Shown piece after piece: positions 1 through 9,017 of a stretch of 64,000 nucleotides of DNA. Position numbers and translations under genes: made by a program. The notes beneath the pieces were generated by a model that had not been told where the DNA came from, did not search any database, and saw nothing but the letters and a program-made list of their open reading frames with translations. The stretch covers positions 1 to 64,000 of the forward strand of contig CANNSB010000002.1 of NCBI GenBank assembly GCA_947510165.1. Reading direction: 5' to 3'. The DNA is from an uncultured Clostridia bacterium. GTDB taxonomy: Bacteria; Bacillota; Clostridia; Oscillospirales; Ruminococcaceae. Position 1 is the stretch's first letter, and each line of letters opens with the position of its first letter.

Positions 1-29
1 TTGACAATTATATTTTCAAAGTATACAAT
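1..29 (+). promoter_or_regulatory. sigma-A promoter of the parE-parC operon
   Basis: TTGACA at 1-6, a 17-base spacer and TACAAT at 24-29 form a near-consensus sigma-A promoter. The AGGAG at 56-60 then sits 6 bases before the ATG at 67. The promoter starts at the very first base of the window, so any upstream operator cannot be seen. Confidence 0.7.
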
Positions 30-66
30 ATAAACTTATTGTGATATTTATATTTAGGAGCTTCTA

Positions 67-2052
67 ATGAAACAAACAAGTAAAGCAATTTATGGAAATC
101 AAAGTATATCATCTTTAAAAGGGGCAGATCGAGTTAGAAAAAGACCATCTGTTATATTTGGATCAGATGGTAAAGAAGGATGTAAACATTCTGTTTTTGA
201 AATTTTATCTAATTCAATAGATGAAGCAAGAGAGGGCCATGGTAAAAAAATAATTTTGACTAAATATTTAGATAATTCTATAGAAATACAAGATTTTGGT
301 AGAGGAATTCCTGTTGATTATAATGAAAATGAAAAAGTTTATAATTGGGAACTACTTTTTTGTGAACTTTATGCAGGGGGGAAATATTCAAAAGATAATA
401 GTGATAATTATGAATTTTCTCTAGGATTGAATGGGCTAGGCTTATGTGCGACACAATATTCTTCAGAGTTTATGGATGTAGAAGTTGTAAGAGATGGATA
501 TAAATATAGCCTAAAATTTGAAAAAGGAAATAATATAGGTTATTTTAAAAAAAAGACTTCTCCAGAAACAAGTACAACAACTAAAATTAAATGGAGACCT
601 GATATAGATGTCTTTACAGATATAGAAATTGAAGAAGAATATTTCCGAAATATATTAAAAAAACAGGCAATAATAAATAAAAATATTGAATTTATTTTTA
701 TTAAAGAAGACATAGAAGGAAAGAAAGAAGAAATATTTTTATATCATGAGGGTATAAAAGATTATTTATCTGAAATTGTAAAAGAAGATGGAATAAATAA
801 AAATATATATTGGGAAAAGGAAGATATAGGAAAAGATAGAGAAGACAAGGGAAGTTATAAAGTTAAGATGAGTGTAGCTTTTTGTTTTTCGGCAAAAACT
901 CAGCTGTCGGAATACTATCATAATTCTAGTTTTTTAGAATATGGAGGTTCTCCCGAAAAAGCAGTTAAACAAGGGTTTATTTCAGAAATAGACAACTATA
1001 TAAAACACTCAAATAAATATCAAAAAAATGAGAGTAAAATAACGTTTGTAGATATAGAAGATTGTTTAGTTTTGATATCATCATCATTTTCTACCCATAC
1101 TTCATATGAAAATCAAACTAAAAAATCTATAACTAATAAGTTTATATATGAAGCAATGACAAAATTTTTGAAAGAAAATTTAGAAATTTATTTTGTAGAA
1201 AATCCAGCTGATGCAAATAGAATTGCAGATCAAGTTTTGATAAATAAAAGAAGTAGGGAAAATGCAGAGAAAACAAGACTTAATTTAAAAAAGAAACTTT
1301 CAGGGAATATAGATATATCTAATCGTATACAAAAATTTGTTGATTGTAGAAGCAAGAATATAGATCATAGAGAGATATTTATAGTTGAAGGAGATTCTGC
1401 TTTGGGGGCTTGTAAGCAGGCTAGAAATGCGGAGTTTCAGGCAATAATTCCTGTTAGAGGAAAGATTTTAAATTGTTTAAAATCAGAGTATACAAAAATT
1501 TTTAATAATGATATAATTACAGATATAATTAAAGTTTTAGGTTGTGGAGTAGAAATATCTAGTAAACAGAATAAGGAATTTTCAGATTTTAATATAAAAC
1601 TTTTAAGATGGAATAAAATTATTATCTGCACTGATGCAGATGTAGATGGGTTTCAAATAAGGACATTAATCTTAACTATGATATACAGACTTATTCCATC
1701 ATTAATAGAAAAAGGATTTATATATATAGCAGAGTCTCCACTTTTTGAAATAAATGCAAAAAGCGGAACATATTTTGCATATACAGAACAAGAAAAAACT
1801 GATATACTAATAAAAATAAAAGATGAAAAATATACTCTTCAGAGATCAAAAGGGCTTGGTGAAAATGAGCCGGATATGATGTGGACTACAACTATGAATC
1901 CTAAAACGAGAAGAGTAATAAAAATATCTCCTGAAGATGTAGATAAAACAGAAACTATGTTTAGTACATTATTAGGAGATGATATAAAATCTAGAAAAAC
2001 ATTTATAATAGAAAAAGGGCAACAATATTTAAATAATGTAGATTTAAGCTAA
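67..2052 (+). CDS. parE: Type IIA topoisomerase subunit B (ParE/GyrB-like)
   Basis: ATPase subunit of a type IIA DNA topoisomerase, pairing with the A subunit that starts 29 bases downstream. The N-terminal GHKL ATPase shows the catalytic Glu45 and Asn49 (FEILSNSIDEA), Asp76 in IQDFGRG, and a GLNGLG lid around 120-125. The TOPRIM domain begins at EGDS (441-444) and carries the DADVD metal-binding triad at 523-527. The motif reads EGDSALG, not the EGDSAGG of canonical GyrB; I recall this variant from the second topoisomerase of Ruminococcaceae. At 661 aa it is the usual ParE length, without the insert of proteobacterial GyrB. No recF or dnaN lies beside it, which favours topoisomerase IV (decatenation) over the main gyrase. 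Confidence 0.88.
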   Translation: MKQTSKAIYGNQSISSLKGADRVRKRPSVIFGSDGKEGCKHSVFEILSNSIDEAREGHGKKIILTKYLDNSIEIQDFGRGIPVDYNENEKVYNWELLFCELYAGGKYSKDNSDNYEFSLGLNGLGLCATQYSSEFMDVEVVRDGYKYSLKFEKGNNIGYFKKKTSPETSTTTKIKWRPDIDVFTDIEIEEEYFRNILKKQAIINKNIEFIFIKEDIEGKKEEIFLYHEGIKDYLSEIVKEDGINKNIYWEKEDIGKDREDKGSYKVKMSVAFCFSAKTQLSEYYHNSSFLEYGGSPEKAVKQGFISEIDNYIKHSNKYQKNESKITFVDIEDCLVLISSSFSTHTSYENQTKKSITNKFIYEAMTKFLKENLEIYFVENPADANRIADQVLINKRSRENAEKTRLNLKKKLSGNIDISNRIQKFVDCRSKNIDHREIFIVEGDSALGACKQARNAEFQAIIPVRGKILNCLKSEYTKIFNNDIITDIIKVLGCGVEISSKQNKEFSDFNIKLLRWNKIIICTDADVDGFQIRTLILTMIYRLIPSLIEKGFIYIAESPLFEINAKSGTYFAYTEQEKTDILIKIKDEKYTLQRSKGLGENEPDMMWTTTMNPKTRRVIKISPEDVDKTETMFSTLLGDDIKSRKTFIIEKGQQYLNNVDLS

Positions 2053-2081
2053 TTTTTTTGATAGGAGAATAAGAAAAATCG

Positions 2082-4295
2082 ATGGCAAAAAAGAAGAGGG
2101 AAGATAAAGGAGAAATGCCTTTAAATACTCATATATCAAATGCAGGAGTTATGGTAGAACAAGGTATAACTGATGTTTTAGAAAAAAATTATATGCCATA
2201 TGCTATGAGTGTTATAATGTCTAGAGCTTTGCCGCAAATAGATGGATTTAAGCCATCTCATAGAAAAATTTTATATACAATGTTTAAGATGGGACTATTG
2301 GGTGGTGGAAAAACAAAATCAGCAAATATAGTAGGACAAACTATGAGGTTAAATCCACATGGAGATAGTGCAATCTATGAAACAATGGTTCGTTTGTCAC
2401 GAGGATATAATGCTCTTTTACATTATTATGTTGAAAGCAAAGGAAATTTTGGAAAATCTTTTTCTAGAGATATGGCATATGCTGCTTCTAGGTATACCGA
2501 GGCAAAACTTAGCAAGATATGCAAGGAAATATTTGGAGATATAGATAAAAACACAGTTGATTTTGTTCCAAACTATGACAATACAACTACAGAACCAGTG
2601 ATACTTCCTGTAACATTTCCCTCTATTTTAGTTAATTTAAATTTGGGAATTGCTGTTTCTATGGCAAGTTCTATCTGCTCGTTTAATCTAGAAGAAGTTT
2701 GTAGAACAACTATTAATCTTATGTATGACAAAAATTTTAATATTTTTGAGACGTTAAAAGGACCAGATTTTGCATCAGGTGGATTTATAATTAATAATGA
2801 AGTTGAATTGGATAAAATTTATAAAACTGGAAGAGGAAGCGTTAAAATAAGATCTAGATATAATTATGACAAGTCTTATAATTGTATTGATATAGTAGAA
2901 ATTCCCCCAACAACCACTATAGAAGCAATAATAGACAAGGTTGTCGACTTGGTAAAACAAGGAAAAATAAAAGAAATTTCTGATATAAGGGATGAAACAG
3001 GACTATCGGGTTTAAAGATAACAATAGATTTAAAAAGAGGAATTAATCCCGAAAAACTTATGAAAAAACTTTATAAATACACAACTTTAGAAGACAATTT
3101 TTCATGTAATTTTAACCTTTTGGTGGATAATATGCCGATGGTTTTAGGCGTTGAGGATATTTTAAATTATTGGATAAAATTTAGAATTTCTTGTGTTAAA
3201 AGAAGAGTTAAATATACCTTAGATAAATATACATCCCAACTACATTTACTAAAAGGTTTAAATAAAATATTATTAAATATAGATAAAGCTATAAAAATAA
3301 TTAGAGAAACTGAAAAAGATAGTGAAGTCGAATCAAATTTAATGGAAAGTTTTGATATAGATAGTATACAAGTTGGATTTATATGTGATATAAAACTTAG
3401 AAATTTAAATAAAGAATATATTTTAAATAAAACAAAAGATATAAAAAAGTTGGAAGAATATATAACAGATTTGACAGATACATTAAAAAAAGAAGAAAGA
3501 ATAAGATCCATAATAAAAGAAGAGCTAGAAAGTGTTATAGAAAATCATGGACTGGCTAGAAAAAGTTTATTTATATATCTAGAAGAGTCGGATATATTTG
3601 ATGAAAAACAGAGTATAGAAGACTATAAGGTTAATATATTTTTGACAAAAGAGGGATATTTTAAAAAGATTTTGCCACAATCTATAAGAGGAAATAATGA
3701 ACATAAGCTAAAACCAGGTGATGAAATTATAGATAAAAAAGAAGTTTTAAATAGTAGTGATATTTTGATATTTGGTAGTAGTTGTAATTTATATAAATTT
3801 AAACTTATAGATATCCAAGAAGTTAAGGCTAGTATGATAGGGGAATATATAAAGGCAAAATTAGGAATATCAGAAGATGAAGATTTATTGAAGATGATTG
3901 TAACAATAAATTATACTGAAAAGGTTATTTTTGTATATGAAAATGGAAAGATAGCAAAATTAACCCTTGAAGTTTATAAAACAAAATTAAATAGAAAAAA
4001 AATAACTAAAGCTTTTATTGATAAGTATAAAATCGTAGGAATATATTTTATAGTAGAAGATAAAGATTTTTATTTTGAAACATCTTCGGGGAAAAGAGGC
4101 TATTTCAACTCTGGTTTAATAGAAACAAAAGATTTTAAAGGATATACAGGAGTTAGTTTTATAAGTTTAGAAAAGGGATCTATAATAGTAGATTTTAAAG
4201 AAGCAGAATATAAAGATAAAGATATAAAGATAGTTAAGAGCATACCAATTGCTGAAAAAAAGCTTAAAGATGGAAATTATAAAATGAATATATAA
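2082..4295 (+). CDS. parC: Type IIA topoisomerase subunit A (ParC/GyrA-like)
   Basis: DNA cleavage and religation subunit that works with the preceding ATPase. The winged-helix/tower core is clear: YAMSVIMSRALPQIDG near 41-56, HRKILY, and the active-site tyrosine Tyr138 in AASRYTEAKL. A coiled-coil-rich region (about 370-490) follows, then a divergent C-terminal domain without an obvious GyrA box (QRRGGKG), which fits ParC better than GyrA. The first ~15 residues are Lys/Glu-rich. AGGAG at 2063-2067 lies 14 bases before the ATG. Tandem B-then-A order and short spacing indicate one transcript. The 737 aa length is short for GyrA and typical for this divergent clostridial ParC class. Confidence 0.87.
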   Translation: MAKKKREDKGEMPLNTHISNAGVMVEQGITDVLEKNYMPYAMSVIMSRALPQIDGFKPSHRKILYTMFKMGLLGGGKTKSANIVGQTMRLNPHGDSAIYETMVRLSRGYNALLHYYVESKGNFGKSFSRDMAYAASRYTEAKLSKICKEIFGDIDKNTVDFVPNYDNTTTEPVILPVTFPSILVNLNLGIAVSMASSICSFNLEEVCRTTINLMYDKNFNIFETLKGPDFASGGFIINNEVELDKIYKTGRGSVKIRSRYNYDKSYNCIDIVEIPPTTTIEAIIDKVVDLVKQGKIKEISDIRDETGLSGLKITIDLKRGINPEKLMKKLYKYTTLEDNFSCNFNLLVDNMPMVLGVEDILNYWIKFRISCVKRRVKYTLDKYTSQLHLLKGLNKILLNIDKAIKIIRETEKDSEVESNLMESFDIDSIQVGFICDIKLRNLNKEYILNKTKDIKKLEEYITDLTDTLKKEERIRSIIKEELESVIENHGLARKSLFIYLEESDIFDEKQSIEDYKVNIFLTKEGYFKKILPQSIRGNNEHKLKPGDEIIDKKEVLNSSDILIFGSSCNLYKFKLIDIQEVKASMIGEYIKAKLGISEDEDLLKMIVTINYTEKVIFVYENGKIAKLTLEVYKTKLNRKKITKAFIDKYKIVGIYFIVEDKDFYFETSSGKRGYFNSGLIETKDFKGYTGVSFISLEKGSIIVDFKEAEYKDKDIKIVKSIPIAEKKLKDGNYKMNI

Positions 4296-4297
4296 AA

Positions 4298-4325
4298 AAA
4301 TGGTCGGATTATTATCCGACCATTT
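4298..4325 (+). terminator. Hairpin terminator after parC
   Basis: A perfect 12-bp stem (4298-4309 with 4314-4325) around a TATT loop follows the parC stop directly. On the plus strand only three Ts belong to the end of the stem and no real U-tract follows; the longer run of seven As lies upstream, so it would look stronger to minus-strand transcripts. Confidence 0.6.
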
Positions 4326-4442
4326 ACATTATAAACTCTTTAAAAGCAAGCGCAATATTAAATAAGAGTTCTAATGTAATAGTATTATTGTCAAATAAAT
4401 AGAATATATACATCTACATAAAATTTTATAAGGAGGAAAATA

Positions 4443-4913
4443 GTGGATAGAAGAGATAAAATAAATTATTATTTAGATATAGCTGATAGTGTTTTAAAGA
4501 GAGGAACATGTTTAAGAAGAAACTATGGTTGTGTGATAGTGAATAATGATGAGATAGTTTCCACAGGATATACAGGAAGTCCTAGAGGAAGAAAAAATTG
4601 TATAGAACTAAACTATTGTAAACGAGAAGAAGCAGATGTGCCAAGGGGAGAAAGGTATGAACTTTCCCGATCTGTCCATGCAGAAGCAAACGCGATGATT
4701 TCCGCTTCTAGAAAAGAGATGATAGGAAGCACTTTATATCTAGTTGGAAGGGATTATAAAACAAAAGAGCTTGTAGAGAATGCAAATTGTTGTACCATGT
4801 GTAAAAGAATGGTGATAAATTCTGGAATTTTCAAAGTAGTTGCGAGAGATACACAAGATGAATATAGAGAGATAGAAGTTCAAAAATGGATAGAAGATGA
4901 TGATAGTTTATAA
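4443..4913 (+). CDS. comEB: dCMP deaminase (ComEB family)
   Basis: Zinc-dependent deoxycytidylate deaminase converting dCMP to dUMP, the precursor for thymidylate synthesis. The zinc site is complete: His79-Ala-Glu81 (SVHAEANA) with Glu81 as proton shuttle, and the Cys117-Thr-Met-Cys120 pair. In most relatives the second motif starts PCxxC; here it is CCTMC preceded by Asn. The GSPRG segment at 45-49 and the Cys-containing insert (CIELNYCKRE) before the HAE motif are typical of the dCMP deaminase group rather than CDA or TadA. Translation starts at a GTG with AGGAGG six bases upstream (4431-4436). 156 aa matches the family. It seems to be transcribed alone, between a terminator and the pflB promoter. 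Confidence 0.9.
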   Translation: MDRRDKINYYLDIADSVLKRGTCLRRNYGCVIVNNDEIVSTGYTGSPRGRKNCIELNYCKREEADVPRGERYELSRSVHAEANAMISASRKEMIGSTLYLVGRDYKTKELVENANCCTMCKRMVINSGIFKVVARDTQDEYREIEVQKWIEDDDSL

Positions 4914-4977
4914 CAAAATATTGAATAAAATAAAAAAGATTAGCTATAATAATATATATGAGGCTTTATAAGAAATA

Positions 4978-5006
4978 TTGACAAAATTTTATCAATTTGA
5001 TATTAT
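4978..5006 (+). promoter_or_regulatory. pflB promoter with overlapping Rex-like inverted repeat
   Basis: TTGACA at 4978-4983, a 17-base spacer and TATTAT at 5001-5006 make a strong sigma-A promoter. The -35 is embedded in an imperfect 18-bp inverted repeat (4978-4995, TTGAC-AAAATTTT-ATCAA) with the TTG...CAA ends and AT core of a redox-sensing Rex operator. Rex control of pfl genes is known in some Firmicutes; here it is inferred from position and symmetry only. Confidence 0.6.
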
Positions 5007-5047
5007 TTTAGTATTATTTAGTATTTTATTTAAAAAGGAGTGTCTTG

Positions 5048-7267
5048 ATGATTTTTCAAAAAGGTAGATGGAATGAAGAGATAGATACTAGAGATTTTAT
5101 TATAAATAACTTCACTCCATATGATGGGGATGAATCTTTTTTAAAGAATCCTACAGAAAAAACAAAAAAATTATGGGATATTTTATCTAAAAAGATGAAA
5201 GAAGAAAGATCAAGAGGGGGAATATATGATATAGATACAAAAACAATATCAACTATTTCTGCTCATAACTCAGGATATATAGCAAAAGAATACGAATCTA
5301 TAGTTGGTTTACAAACTGATGAAGCTTTAAAAAGAGCAATAATGCCATTTGGAGGAATCCGTATGGTTCATGCATCTTTAGAGGCTTATAATAGAGATAT
5401 GGATGAAACTGTAGATAATATATTTAAATATAGAAAAACTCATAATGATGGTGTTTTTGATGCTTATACAGATGAGATGAAAAAAGCAAGACATACAGGA
5501 ATAATTACAGGTTTACCAGATGCATATGGTAGAGGTAGAATAATAGGAGATTATAGAAGAGTTCCTTTATATGGTGTTGATAGGCTTATAAAGGAAAAAC
5601 AAAATTCTAAAAAAGATCCAAAATATACAGAGGTTTTGACAGAAGAAGTTATAAGACTTCGAGAAGAAATTTCTGAACAGATAAGAGCTTTAAAAGATTT
5701 AAAGGTTATGGCTGAAAAATATGGATTTGATATATCAGAGCCGGCAAAAGATACAAAAGAAGCAATACAATGGTTATACTTTGCATATCTTGCTGCTGTG
5801 AAAGATCAAAATGGGGCTGCAATGTCTATTGGTAGAATTTCCACATTTTTAGATATATATGCAGAAGAAGATTTAAAATCAGGAAAATATACAGAAGAAG
5901 AGATACAAGAATTTGTAGATCATTTTGTAATGAAATTAAGAATAGTTAGATTTTTAAGAACACCAGAATATGACGAATTATTTTCAGGAGATCCAACATG
6001 GGTTACAGAAACATTAGGTGGAGTTGCTTTAGATGGTCGACATATGGTTACAAAGATGAGTTATAGATTTTTACACACATTGGTTAATCTTGGTCCAGCT
6101 CCAGAGCCAAATTTAACAGTTTTATGGTCTATAAAACTTCCGTCAAATTTCAAGAAATATTGTTCAAAAATTTCAATAGAGACTTCATCAATTCAATATG
6201 AAAATGATGATATAATGAGAGATACTTTCACAGATGATTATGGAATAGCTTGTTGTGTATCTGCGATGACCATTGGAAAACAGATGCAATTTTTTGGAGC
6301 AAGAGCAAACTTAGGAAAAGCACTTTTATATGCAATAAATGAGGGAAGAGATGAAAAATATGATGAAAAAATTATAGATTTTGTTAAACCTTTAAAGAGT
6401 GCAGACTTGTTAGATTATGATGAAGTTATGGAAAAATTTGAGCTAGTTACAGATTGGTTGGCAAAACTTTATATGAATACATTAAATGTAATTCATTTTA
6501 TGCATGATAAATATTGTTATGAAAAAATTCAGCTTGCATTACATGATGATGAAATATTAAGAACACAAGCAACAGGAATTGCAGGGTTATCAGTTGTAGC
6601 CGATAGTTTATCAGCGATAAAATATGCAAAGGTTAAACCTATTAGAACAGAAACAGGGTTGGTTGTAGATTTTGAAATAGATGGAGATTATCCTAAATAT
6701 GGAAATAATGATGAAAAGGTAGATTCCATCGCTATTAAACTAGTTCAAAGTTTTATGAAAAAATTAAGATCACATATAACTTATAGAAACGCAAAACCTA
6801 CAATGTCTATTCTTACAATAACATCTAATGTAGTTTATGGAAAGAAAACAGGATCAACTCCAGATGGAAGAAAATCGGGAGAGCCATTTGCACCGGGAGC
6901 AAATCCGATGCATGGAAGAGATACAGAGGGTTGTGTTGCTTCTATGAAGTCTATTGCTAAACTTCCTTATGAAGATTCTGAAGATGGAATTTCATATACA
7001 TTTTCTATAATTCCAGATGCTTTGGGAAAAGAAATAGATCAGCAGAAGAAAATTTTAGCCGATCTACTTGATGGATATTTTGAAGATACAGGGCATCATA
7101 TAAATGTAAATATTTTGGATAGAGAGATGCTATTAGATGCTATGGATCATCCAGAAAAATATCCACAACTAACTATAAGAGTTTCAGGATATGCTGTAAA
7201 CTTTATTAAATTAACAAAAGAACAACAGATGGATGTTATAAATAGAACATTTCATGAAAAATTTTAG
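5048..7267 (+). CDS. pflB: Formate C-acetyltransferase (pyruvate formate-lyase)
   Basis: Cytosolic glycyl-radical enzyme cleaving pyruvate plus CoA to acetyl-CoA and formate, central to anaerobic sugar fermentation. The catalytic cysteine pair is Cys402-Cys403 (GIACCVSAM), and the radical glycine is Gly714 in RVSGYAV, 26 positions from the C-terminus by numbering, as in E. coli Pfl[10 protein letters not shown] near 100 and the extended homology mark true PFL rather than a diol dehydratase paralogue. I use the ATG at 5048 because AGGAG at 5036-5040 is 7 bases upstream; an in-frame TTG at 5045 would be one codon longer. 739 aa is normal. Its activase follows after a 74-base gap containing a hairpin. 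Confidence 0.97.
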   Translation: MIFQKGRWNEEIDTRDFIINNFTPYDGDESFLKNPTEKTKKLWDILSKKMKEERSRGGIYDIDTKTISTISAHNSGYIAKEYESIVGLQTDEALKRAIMPFGGIRMVHASLEAYNRDMDETVDNIFKYRKTHNDGVFDAYTDEMKKARHTGIITGLPDAYGRGRIIGDYRRVPLYGVDRLIKEKQNSKKDPKYTEVLTEEVIRLREEISEQIRALKDLKVMAEKYGFDISEPAKDTKEAIQWLYFAYLAAVKDQNGAAMSIGRISTFLDIYAEEDLKSGKYTEEEIQEFVDHFVMKLRIVRFLRTPEYDELFSGDPTWVTETLGGVALDGRHMVTKMSYRFLHTLVNLGPAPEPNLTVLWSIKLPSNFKKYCSKISIETSSIQYENDDIMRDTFTDDYGIACCVSAMTIGKQMQFFGARANLGKALLYAINEGRDEKYDEKIIDFVKPLKSADLLDYDEVMEKFELVTDWLAKLYMNTLNVIHFMHDKYCYEKIQLALHDDEILRTQATGIAGLSVVADSLSAIKYAKVKPIRTETGLVVDFEIDGDYPKYGNNDEKVDSIAIKLVQSFMKKLRSHITYRNAKPTMSILTITSNVVYGKKTGSTPDGRKSGEPFAPGANPMHGRDTEGCVASMKSIAKLPYEDSEDGISYTFSIIPDALGKEIDQQKKILADLLDGYFEDTGHHINVNILDREMLLDAMDHPEKYPQLTIRVSGYAVNFIKLTKEQQMDVINRTFHEKF

Positions 7268-7277
7268 AATAAAATAA

Positions 7278-7316
7278 AATAAATACAATTCACTTTAAAT
7301 GTGGATTGTATTTATT
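7278..7316 (+). other. Intercistronic hairpin between pflB and pflA
   Basis: Bases 7278-7293 pair with 7301-7316 (16 pairs, one T-G) around a 7-base loop. There is no U-tract after it, so it is better explained as a 3'-end stabiliser or partial attenuator that lowers pflA expression relative to pflB, which is needed in much larger amounts. The pflA ribosome binding site (AAGGAG, 7322-7327) begins just after the stem. Confidence 0.6.
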
Positions 7317-7341
7317 ATTATAAGGAGAAAATATATAGTAT

Positions 7342-8061
7342 ATGGATGTTATAGGTAGAATACATTCTATAGAAACTTTTGGTGCAGTTGATGGGCCGGG
7401 GATTAGGTTTATAATTTTTTTTCAAGGATGTCCGTTACGTTGTTTATATTGTCATAATCCCGATTCTTGGAACTTTAAAGAGGGAAGAGAGACAACACCC
7501 AAAAAAATGATAGAAGAAATTTTAAAATATAAGACTTATATAAAATCAGGAGGAGTTACATTATCAGGAGGAGAGCCTCTAATGCAACCAGAATTTGCAT
7601 TAGAAATTATAAAAGAGTGTAAAAAAAATGGAATTCATACAGCTATAGACACATCTGGATTTATGAATTTAGATAGCTGTAAAAAAGTTATTGATCAAGT
7701 TGAATTAATTCTTTTGGATATAAAGGATATAGATGATGAAGACTGTATAAAACTTACAGGTAAGGGGAATAAAAATATGAAAATGCTTCTATCTTATTGT
7801 GAAAGCATTGAAAAGCCTGTATGGATTCGTCATGTTGTTGTTCCTGACTATACTATGAAGAAAGATAAATTAGAAAAATTATATAATTTTATTAAAAGCT
7901 ATAAGTGTATAAAAAAAGTTGAACCTTTAGATTTTCATAAAATAGGGGAATATAAATGGAAAGAGATTGGTTTTGATTATATGCTTTCTGAAACAAAAGA
8001 ACCAACAAAAAAAGATATGGAAGAAGTTTATAAAATATTAAAAATAAAAGAGGATAGATAA
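7342..8061 (+). CDS. pflA: Pyruvate formate-lyase activating enzyme
   Basis: Radical SAM activase that abstracts a hydrogen from the glycine of PflB, making the active glycyl radical. The [4Fe-4S] motif is Cys30-x3-Cys34-x2-Cys37 (GCPLRCLYC), at the same positions as in E. coli PflA. The GPGIRF entry segment, the SGGEP motif (SAM contact) and DIK near 125-127 are also present. 239 aa is the usual length without the extra ferredoxin domain of other glycyl-radical activases, so it should be specific for PflB. The AAGGAG at 7322-7327 is 14 bases from the ATG, rather far, which may reduce translation. The last codons lie within the terminator stem. Confidence 0.96.
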   Translation: MDVIGRIHSIETFGAVDGPGIRFIIFFQGCPLRCLYCHNPDSWNFKEGRETTPKKMIEEILKYKTYIKSGGVTLSGGEPLMQPEFALEIIKECKKNGIHTAIDTSGFMNLDSCKKVIDQVELILLDIKDIDDEDCIKLTGKGNKNMKMLLSYCESIEKPVWIRHVVVPDYTMKKDKLEKLYNFIKSYKCIKKVEPLDFHKIGEYKWKEIGFDYMLSETKEPTKKDMEEVYKILKIKEDR

Positions 8062-8084
8062 AAATCTATCCTCTTTTATTTTTT
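8046..8084 (+). terminator. Intrinsic terminator after pflA
   Basis: A perfect 14-bp stem (8046-8059 / 8064-8077) with an AAAA loop is followed by ATTTTTT. The left arm overlaps the end of pflA and its stop codon. Confidence 0.9.
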
Positions 8085-8119
8085 GCAAACAATTTCTATC
8101 AAGTATGAATATAATAGAT

Positions 8120-8163
8120 CATTATCTTATTAAATAGATAATGAATATAGTATATATTATAAT
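8120..8163 (+). promoter_or_regulatory. Possible promoter with palindrome for the three small genes
   Basis: TATAAT at 8158-8163 is a perfect -10 box, but no TTGACA-like -35 is placed before it. Instead an 8-bp inverted repeat (CATTATCT, 8120-8127, with AGATAATG, 8136-8143) sits where a -35 or activator would bind. This suggests an activator-dependent promoter, but AT-rich DNA makes such palindromes common. Confidence 0.3.
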
Positions 8164-8207
8164 CATATATATATTTATAAGAAAGAAATCTGTAAAGGAG
8201 GTTGTGT

Positions 8208-8456
8208 ATGAATACAAATTTTTCAAAAAATCAAATAAATCAAATTTTAAAAATGGCGGGAGAAAAAATGGGAAAAACTCCAGATAATTTAAAAAAAGAT
8301 GTTCAGCAAGGAAATATTGAAAAAGCTTTAAATAATTTAAACCCAACACAAGCAGAAAAAATAAAACAAATCTTAAATAATCCAGTTTTAGCAAATCAAA
8401 TGCTAAATACCCCACAAGCAAGAAGTTTAATAGAAAAATTTTCTAAGGGGAAATAA
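8208..8456 (+). CDS. Small protein of unknown function (first of three)
   Basis: An 82-aa Asn/Gln/Lys-rich soluble protein. The ATG at 8208 is chosen because AAGGAGG (8195-8201) lies six bases upstream; in-frame TTG at 8202 would overlap the ribosome binding site region. The sequence (e.g. ILKMAGEKMGKTP, QILNNPVLANQML) looks like two or three short amphipathic helices. There is no signal peptide, membrane segment or cysteine. It is 3 bases from the next gene, so the three genes 8208-9445 are almost certainly one operon. I recognise no family. Confidence 0.72.
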   Translation: MNTNFSKNQINQILKMAGEKMGKTPDNLKKDVQQGNIEKALNNLNPTQAEKIKQILNNPVLANQMLNTPQARSLIEKFSKGK

Positions 8457-8459
8457 AAT

Positions 8460-9017
8460 ATGGAAGATATGATAAATAAACTTAAAGAAATTTTGGAAAC
8501 AGATGAAGGAAAAGAAAATTTGAAAAACATTTTAAATGGAATAGGAAATTCAGAAGAATCAAATAATTTAGTTATAGATAAGGAAAAAAAACAAAAAGAA
8601 GAAGGATTTGATTTATCAGCATTAACAAATATTTTATCTGAATTTGGTAAACAAAAAAAGACTTCTGAAAAAAATAGTGACAATAATGAAAATATGATTG
8701 GAAATCTTTTATCAAATTTAGATACAAATAAGCTATCAGGATTACTTTCTAGTTTTGGACAAAATAATAATGCAGAAAATAATAATAATAATCCATTAAG
8801 TGGGTTGGGGAATATGGATATGAGCATGTTGCTAAAACTACAACCTTTGATGAAAAATATGGGAAAAGAAGATAAAAATACTAGATTAATGGATGCTTTA
8901 AAAGAACATGTAAAACCATCTAGAGTTCCTAAAATAGAACAGGCCTTAAATATAATGAAGATGATGACAATGCTACCAATGTTAAAAGAAATAGGATTAT
9001 TTGGCGGTGAAGGATAA
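8460..9017 (+). CDS. Asn-rich protein of unknown function (second of three)
   Basis: A 185-aa protein with a predicted helical N-terminus (1-30), a low-complexity Asn/Lys-rich middle (about 70-120, with runs of Asn), and a Met/Leu-rich C-terminal third (SMLLKLQPLMKNM, MMKMMTMLPMLKEIG) that looks amphipathic or weakly membrane-associating. AAGGGG at 8445-8450 serves as ribosome binding site. Its last codon overlaps the next start (TAATG at 9015-9019), implying translational coupling. The repeated Gly/Leu/Asn theme (LLSNLDTNKLSGLLSSFG) is shared in flavour with the first protein. Function unknown. Confidence 0.72.
   Translation: MEDMINKLKEILETDEGKENLKNILNGIGNSEESNNLVIDKEKKQKEEGFDLSALTNILSEFGKQKKTSEKNSDNNENMIGNLLSNLDTNKLSGLLSSFGQNNNAENNNNNPLSGLGNMDMSMLLKLQPLMKNMGKEDKNTRLMDALKEHVKPSRVPKIEQALNIMKMMTMLPMLKEIGLFGGEG

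Noticed and set aside
8396-8827. 143-codon minus-strand frame over the small-gene operon
   Set aside because: The plus-strand genes have AAGGAGG-type sites and coupling; this frame has neither and its Phe/Ser-rich translation is typical of an antisense frame.
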